Shown here piece after piece: positions 33,222 through 37,095 of a DNA stretch of 37,095 nt. The notes beneath the pieces were generated by a model, which saw only the letters and a list, made by a program, of their open reading frames with translations, was not told the DNA's origin and ran no database searches. The first letter of the stretch is position 1. Each line of letters opens with the position of its first letter. The position numbers and the translations under genes are program-made. This DNA comes from Lachnospiraceae bacterium UBA7179 (GTDB lineage: Bacteria > Bacillota > Clostridia > Lachnospirales > Lachnospiraceae), in the NCBI GenBank assembly GCA_002491195.1, contig DKVL01000076.1, positions 6,775 through 43,869 of the forward strand, written 5' to 3'.

Positions 33222-34016
33222 TTATTTTCTTACAGTTTCTGAGAATGCACTCACTGCTTGCTCATGTTTGATCTGTTCCAGCATGTATGCCGCATATTCT
33301 CTTGCAAGCGCTTCATCAAGCTTCATGGCGTGGTTCAATTGGTATTCATCCAGCGCACCCGAAATCATTTCCACGTATTTTCTGGGGACATTTTCAAGTC
33401 CCCATTTTCCGCCTTCCAGTTTTGACAGAATCCGGTTTTCTTTGCTGTATGCAAGCACGCGACACAGATTGAGAATGATATAAGTAGGATTTTCCGTGAT
33501 TTCGTCCTGCGCATTCTCAATATCACCCCAGATACTGTCAAAATAATGTTCCCTGCTGACTTCAGTAAAAACGTCGCGAACTGCCTTTCCGTACAATGCC
33601 CTGCCCCTGTGATAGATGATGGTAAAATGAGCCGCCAGATCATTGTCTGTACCATGCATCTTTTTGACATAATCATCGGGATCGGTCTGATACCAGTTTA
33701 AGTGCGCTATGGAAAAATGAAGCTCAAAGGGAGTCGGATATACAAATGGGCTGCACACATTTTCCCTGACAATGCTGAGTTCGATTCCTTTTGCGGGAGC
33801 CTGCCTGTTCAACTCGACTACCATGTCCATATACGCGCGTTTCGCCGCGTTTGAGACAGGATCCCTGATGACAATGATAAAGTCAAGATCGCTCTTTTGA
33901 CTGTTGAAGCAGCCCATCACCGCAGAGCCGTGGAGATAGATGCCAACCAGATTTTCTCCTAATATGTTTTGATTTTGGAGAACAAAATCGTCAATTAAAT
34001 TGGAATATTCGTCCAT
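33222..34016 (-). CDS. Aminoglycoside nucleotidyltransferase-like protein (aadA-type fold)
   Basis: A 264-residue protein of the ANT(3'')/ANT(9) type. The nucleotidyltransferase motif is GS (30-31) in IYLHGSAVMGCFNSQKSDLD with catalytic D43 and D45 (DLDFIIV). The C-terminal helical domain (NPTYIILNLCRVLAYSKENR, then LSKLEGGKWGLENVPRKYVE) matches DUF4111, which completes the AadA substrate site. Length is close to that of AadA enzymes. GAGGTG lies 7 bases before the ATG. It may modify spectinomycin/streptomycin or be a chromosomal relative with another role; sequence alone does not decide. Confidence 0.85.
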   Translation of the reverse strand: MDEYSNLIDDFVLQNQNILGENLVGIYLHGSAVMGCFNSQKSDLDFIIVIRDPVSNAAKRAYMDMVVELNRQAPAKGIELSIVRENVCSPFVYPTPFELHFSIAHLNWYQTDPDDYVKKMHGTDNDLAAHFTIIYHRGRALYGKAVRDVFTEVSREHYFDSIWGDIENAQDEITENPTYIILNLCRVLAYSKENRILSKLEGGKWGLENVPRKYVEMISGALDEYQLNHAMKLDEALAREYAAYMLEQIKHEQAVSAFSETVRK

Positions 34017-34096
34017 AATAATTCACCTCGTTTATACTTACAGCGATGTCTTTTTTCAACCGGTCCGGCATCAGACTGCAGCCATAAATGTCATCA

Positions 34097-34267
34097 TCAG
34101 ATGCCTGCGCAATGTTGCCCCGCCGCCACGTTCAAAGGAAGAAGCTTGCCGTCCGGAGTATCGCCTGTTTTACTGCCTGTTTTTTCAATTACGTAAGAGC
34201 CTTTTCTGACTGAGGTTACTACCATGGTGTATTTGATGCCATCTTTGATTTTATAGTTAATATACAT
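34097..34267 (-). pseudogene. 56-codon fragment, possibly transposase N-terminus
   Basis: MYINYKIKDGIKYTMVVTSV, then RKGSYVIEKTGSKTG and a different tail ending QHCAGI. The first 30 residues recall the N-terminus of IS1634-type transposases of Lachnospiraceae. AAGGAG lies well placed before the ATG. The rest of a transposase is absent, so this is at most a fragment; the tail may be foreign. Another frame stays open from its end to about 34030 (ASDDDIYGCSLMPDRLKKDI). Confidence 0.35.
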
Positions 34268-34396
34268 TGGCGTATCTCCTTAATGCAGAACCACTTGTTT
34301 ACTTCTAAACATTATACAATAAAATGCCGATGCTTTCAAATTATTGGTATAAAAAATGCCATATTTAAAGCTTTTTAGGAACGGAAGTAGAATCAC

Positions 34397-34708
34397 TTAT
34401 TTTAGGGAATTAAGGTATGCCACACACTCGACTGCAAAACAGAGCAGGGAACAAACAACCAGCCCGGAAATCCCCGAATGAAACTTTCTCGAAAAAATCC
34501 CTGGCATGAAGCCTGTGGCAAACAGCACCATACGCACCGCCAGCATCAGGCGCACCCACCAATTGTACTCCACCACAAACCAGAGCACCATACTGGCCAG
34601 ACCATATATGATTAGTTCCAGACTACCGTAAAATAACATTAGCCTGTATTTCCTGTTGTCTGGCCTCCCTGCGCGGTTTTGAAACACCTTTGCCGTGCCA
34701 TAGCGCAT
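34397..34708 (-). CDS. Small membrane protein, unrecognised
   Basis: A protein of up to 103 residues. Three transmembrane segments are visible: YGSLELIIYGLASMVLWFVV, a middle one around LMLAVRMVLFATGFMPGIF, and SGLVVCSLLCFAVECVAYL. The start is uncertain: ATG at 34708 gives the 103-residue form with a basic cytoplasmic tail, ATG at 34639 (GGAAATACAGG upstream) gives 80 residues. No family recognised. It overlaps a short ORF in another frame (34623-34742). Confidence 0.6.
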   Translation of the reverse strand: MRYGTAKVFQNRAGRPDNRKYRLMLFYGSLELIIYGLASMVLWFVVEYNWWVRLMLAVRMVLFATGFMPGIFSRKFHSGISGLVVCSLLCFAVECVAYLNSLK

Positions 34709-34742
34709 TCCAGAGTTCCGGCTGAAACGCGCTGCTCACCAT
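34623..34742 (-). CDS. 39-codon ORF overlapping the small membrane protein
   Basis: From an ATG at 34742 with GGAGG 5 bases upstream, the frame reads MVSSAFQPELWNALWHGKGV SKPRREARQQ in two parts and stops at 34623, inside the membrane protein gene. The same frame is open upstream to about 34838, where it overlaps the end of the transglutaminase gene (QYRHWVSGSFEYEELFLYKA). Either a short coupled gene or the remains of a longer protein; unrecognised. Confidence 0.35.
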   Translation of the reverse strand: MVSSAFQPELWNALWHGKGVSKPRREARQQEIQANVILR

Positions 34743-34827
34743 CATATCCTCCAGCTGTTTCTCAAACGCTTTATACAGGAACAGCTCCTCATACTCAAAA
34801 CTGCCAGAAACCCAATGCCTATACTGT

Positions 34828-35676
34828 TTATTCAGGCATATGATTTCTATTCATCTGCTCTTCACTGATGAGAAAATATGTATACCTATATACAATACCA
34901 GGCCGGTCAGGTACTGGATCATCCCATGTCACGTCGATCCAATACCACTGTCCATCAACCTTGACCTGATTCCACGCATGACCGCCTGTATGTCCGCTGC
35001 TGTTTGTCGCTTCGCCGCGTACATACTCATTTTCAATGCCAAGCGTTTCCATAAAGGCCTGAAATGTAAGTGCATATCCCTGACATACCGATTTCCCATA
35101 TATGATAGGTCCCTCGATACCATAGGAGCTCTGGGGAATCGTGCCATTTAGATAATTGTCATAATCATAAGCCACATGGATGCAGAGCCAGTCGTGTACA
35201 GCCTTTACTTTTTCCCTGGTGGACATATTGCGATCCGTGATGCTGTCCGCAATATCGTAAATTTTCATGCGGGCATTTGTGCCATCGCTTTTTGCCTGCG
35301 CGTCTCTGCCCTCGTATACTCCCGTTGTCAGATACCATTCATACACCTTGTCATAGTCTGTTCCAAACGCCGCATACACATCGGGATTCTGTGCCAAAAA
35401 TGTATCAAAATCAAACTCATCCTTTGTCAGATAAGAAATTTTTGACGGTCGTCCAAGCCATCCCGCCGGTTCTCCGACAGTCTGGTAAAACTGCCATATA
35501 GCATCATGGTCATCTGCAGGAACTACCGCTGCAAGGTCGGGATGCTGCTCAAGATACCAGTCATAGTCAAAGTTCTCCTCATTCAGGGCAGGCGCAGCCT
35601 GTATATCCTGTACAGGCTGCACCGCCAATATGGCAGCTATGGCCAGACCTCCCGCAATTTTTTTTAAAATATTCAT
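34828..35676 (-). CDS. Secreted transglutaminase-like protein with NPDV repeats
   Basis: A 282-residue exported protein. It has a signal peptide at residues 1-28 (KKIAGGLAIAAILAVQPVQ, cut near QAA), two repeats of about 40 residues (FDYDWYLEQHPDLAAVVPAD ... and FDFDTFLAQNPDVYAAFGTD ... ending YEGRDA), then a transglutaminase/protease-like core. The triad is C198 (GKSVCQGYALTF), H233 (GGHAWNQVKVDGQWY) and D248 (IDVTWDD). Such domains crosslink or cleave proteins outside the cell. AAAGGAG precedes the ATG. It shares the NPDV repeat with the next gene upstream. The C-terminus (MNRNHMPE) is a little short; an adjacent frame stays open after it. Confidence 0.88.
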   Translation of the reverse strand: MNILKKIAGGLAIAAILAVQPVQDIQAAPALNEENFDYDWYLEQHPDLAAVVPADDHDAIWQFYQTVGEPAGWLGRPSKISYLTKDEFDFDTFLAQNPDVYAAFGTDYDKVYEWYLTTGVYEGRDAQAKSDGTNARMKIYDIADSITDRNMSTREKVKAVHDWLCIHVAYDYDNYLNGTIPQSSYGIEGPIIYGKSVCQGYALTFQAFMETLGIENEYVRGEATNSSGHTGGHAWNQVKVDGQWYWIDVTWDDPVPDRPGIVYRYTYFLISEEQMNRNHMPE

Positions 35677-35824
35677 TACTACGATCTCCTTTTATTTCAT
35701 AACATTAATCTACTACAATCCAGATTGGGTGCCTTTTATGATTACATTTTTTCCAAAATTGCTTAACCTGGCTCCATTTGCAAATATTCACAATAATATT
35801 TGTTCCTTAGCGCAGAAGGATGAA

Positions 35825-36709
35825 TTAATCTTCTATGATATAGCTTTCTCCTACAGATTCAAATACCCGTATACAGATATCTGCAACATAATCCGGATCT
35901 GTCTCCAACTCAGTTGTGTTTACAAACATATAGATTGCTTCATCCGGCTCGCATTCGATCCACCCCTGATTCCAATCATAGTCATATTGATCGTCATACA
36001 GTACATCGGCGCTGACAACGACAAACTGACTGCCGCACCCCTTCATTAAGGCAGTAAAGTTGGAATCAGGATTTTGTGCCATATACGCAGCCATCATATT
36101 CATGACAAAGGCATTGGCGCCCCGCTTGTACTCGCAGTAAGTAACACCATTCGCATCTGTTGTCTCTGCTACATAAGCATGTCGGTCAACATCAGCATCG
36201 ATGTCATCAAGGGTAAATTCTACGTAACTGCCATCGGTAAATGTATACCTGTAAGTCCTGCTCCAGCCATTCCCATAGCCTGCCATATCGTGGCCAGTCA
36301 TCACACCACCTTGGTTAACAGGTCGCTTGATGTAGGTATCTGTATATGTAAAACTTGTTTCAACCGGCACATTTTTCGGAGATGTGCTCTCCGTTTCTGA
36401 GGGCGATGCGTCTTTGGCCGCTGCGGACTCCGCACCTTGGTATGGTAATATAGCTGATGGATCCAGCGTCGCCTCGTTATACGGTTTCCTGCCCTCGCTT
36501 GCACCGTGCATCGTATAATGTCCATACACCGCATCTGCAGATGTACCAAGGGACCAGCCTGCCGCCACATCCGGATTCTGCTCCAGATACCACTCCGGAT
36601 CAAAAACCGCACCGTCAGCCATGTACTGCGGGGCAGCACACACCGTAATGCTGCTGCTTAAAAGTGCAGCCGTCACTATAGGGAGCCATACTCTTTTCTT
36701 CATGTTCAA
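35825..36709 (-). CDS. Secreted protein with one NPDV repeat, otherwise unrecognised
   Basis: A 294-residue exported protein. The signal peptide covers residues 1-25 (VWLPIVTAALLSSSITVCAA). Residues 36-76 are one copy of the repeat FDPEWYLEQNPDVAAGW ... HYTMHGASEGRKP. A Ser/Thr/Pro-rich linker (SPSETESTSPKNVPVETS) leads to a domain with YRYTFTDGSYVEFTLDDIDA and QNPDSNFTALMKGCGSQFVV, which I do not recognise. GGAGG precedes the ATG. It is upstream of the transglutaminase gene with a 148-base gap, so the two may be co-regulated surface proteins. Confidence 0.82.
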   Translation of the reverse strand: MNMKKRVWLPIVTAALLSSSITVCAAPQYMADGAVFDPEWYLEQNPDVAAGWSLGTSADAVYGHYTMHGASEGRKPYNEATLDPSAILPYQGAESAAAKDASPSETESTSPKNVPVETSFTYTDTYIKRPVNQGGVMTGHDMAGYGNGWSRTYRYTFTDGSYVEFTLDDIDADVDRHAYVAETTDANGVTYCEYKRGANAFVMNMMAAYMAQNPDSNFTALMKGCGSQFVVVSADVLYDDQYDYDWNQGWIECEPDEAIYMFVNTTELETDPDYVADICIRVFESVGESYIIED

Positions 36710-36755
36710 ATTCCTCCGTTTTCTCTTTATTTTTCTTTTGTCCTATGACGTAAAC

Positions 36756-36784
36756 AATATATCGTTATTTTAGGTAAATAACAA
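36756..36784 (-). promoter_or_regulatory. Promoter of the secreted NPDV-repeat protein gene
   Basis: Minus-strand TTGTTA (36779-36784) and TATATT (36756-36761) are 17 bases apart, upstream of the gene starting at 36709. The remaining 36785-37009 has no gene visible to me. Confidence 0.55.
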
Positions 36785-37009
36785 GATTTTTTAGCATAAT
36801 TAAGGCTTTGTTTTTACAATTTTGGTTAACACCTTTTCAGATGGGATTGCCACCCATTGAACACTGTACCCTTGCTGGTCGCACTTACAATTCACCCACA
36901 CCCGTTTATAACGGCTTATCAGTTGAGGTATGAAAAAATTCTAAAATACACTGTATTTTTTTCATTTTATGATATATAATTACTTAAAATGCGTTCTACT
37001 TGTTTAGGA

Positions 37010-37095
37010 ACTGTTAATAAATTACTTCTGAATAGTGCGCAGGATTTTTCTTCGAGAGTGTAAGTTACTACGTAACTGTCAACAATCAGGCGCAT
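37010..37095. repeat. Partial copy of the dispersed palindromic repeat at the right edge
   Basis: AGGAACTGTTAATAAATTAC and the following TTCTGAATAGTGCGCAGG resemble the left ends of the copies at 15087 and 18807 (shared GAACTGTT, AATWAC and GCGC positions). The window ends before a right end can be seen. Confidence 0.45.

Noticed and set aside
33222..34016. Calling the nucleotidyltransferase a named resistance gene
   Set aside because: The fold and motifs fit the aadA type but identity to a specific resistance enzyme cannot be judged from sequence reading alone.
1..37095. tRNA or rRNA genes
   Set aside because: I looked for CCA-ended cloverleaf segments and conserved rRNA stretches in the gaps and saw none.

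Overview
The window looks like a chromosomal segment of an anaerobic Gram-positive Clostridia, most probably a Lachnospiraceae. Supporting signs are strong AGGAGG ribosome binding sites, sigma-A type TTGACA/TATAAT promoters, the Firmicutes-type RpoB/RpoC lengths, a glutamate dehydrogenase with the same active-site lysine spacing as the clostridial enzyme, and many low-copy paralogues typical of gut Lachnospiraceae (DUF6483, DUF3788/DUF3795, cytidylate-kinase-like protein, NPDV-repeat secreted proteins). I cannot name a species.

Layout. Positions 1-10660 are a minus-strand information-processing block: rplJ-rplL with an L10 leader, then rpoB-rpoC, then the str cluster rpsL-rpsG-fusA (fusA runs off the left edge). 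Promoters and terminators split it into three units. Positions 10740-13305 hold a plus-strand three-gene ABC exporter (ATPase plus two ~260-residue permeases). Positions 13430-15048 carry a cytidylate-kinase-like protein and an unrecognised coiled-coil protein on the minus strand. Positions 15259-18012 carry a sugar-type substrate-binding lipoprotein with a damaged 5' end, followed by a chemoreceptor. Positions 18013-20990 are a repeat-rich patch: perfect and imperfect palindromes, a 49-bp direct repeat pair, a 48-residue small ORF, a 170-bp palindromic element, a DUF3788/DUF3795 protein, and two tyrosine-recombinase remnants. Positions 21035-22390 are gdhA.

Positions 22698-27111 form an AT-rich insert: a LysR regulator divergent from a second copy of the same type of ABC exporter, whose ATPase gene is interrupted by a one-base loss in a C run, followed by an unrecognised 277-residue protein. 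Positions 27127-30168 hold a Na/Pi cotransporter with a PhoU-like tail, a small methyltransferase and a decayed gene. Positions 30101-34267 hold a minus-strand run of small-molecule and unknown genes (GNAT, two small unknowns, DUF6483, a beta-lactamase-fold serine hydrolase, an aminoglycoside-nucleotidyltransferase-like protein) and a possible transposase fragment. Positions 34397-36709 hold two secreted proteins sharing an NPDV-type repeat, one with a transglutaminase domain, and small membrane/unknown ORFs. A partial copy of the dispersed repeat lies at the right edge.

How it fits together. The left third is housekeeping. The right two thirds are accessory and show turnover: duplicated transporter systems, recombinase relics, palindromic repeats between genes, and several freshly broken genes. 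The observations most worth checking are the frameshifted ATPase in the LysR-controlled exporter, the dispersed palindromic element family with a related copy just upstream of the serine hydrolase, the competing hairpins in the L10 leader, and the binding-protein/chemoreceptor pair. I found no single clear novel defence or biosynthetic system.
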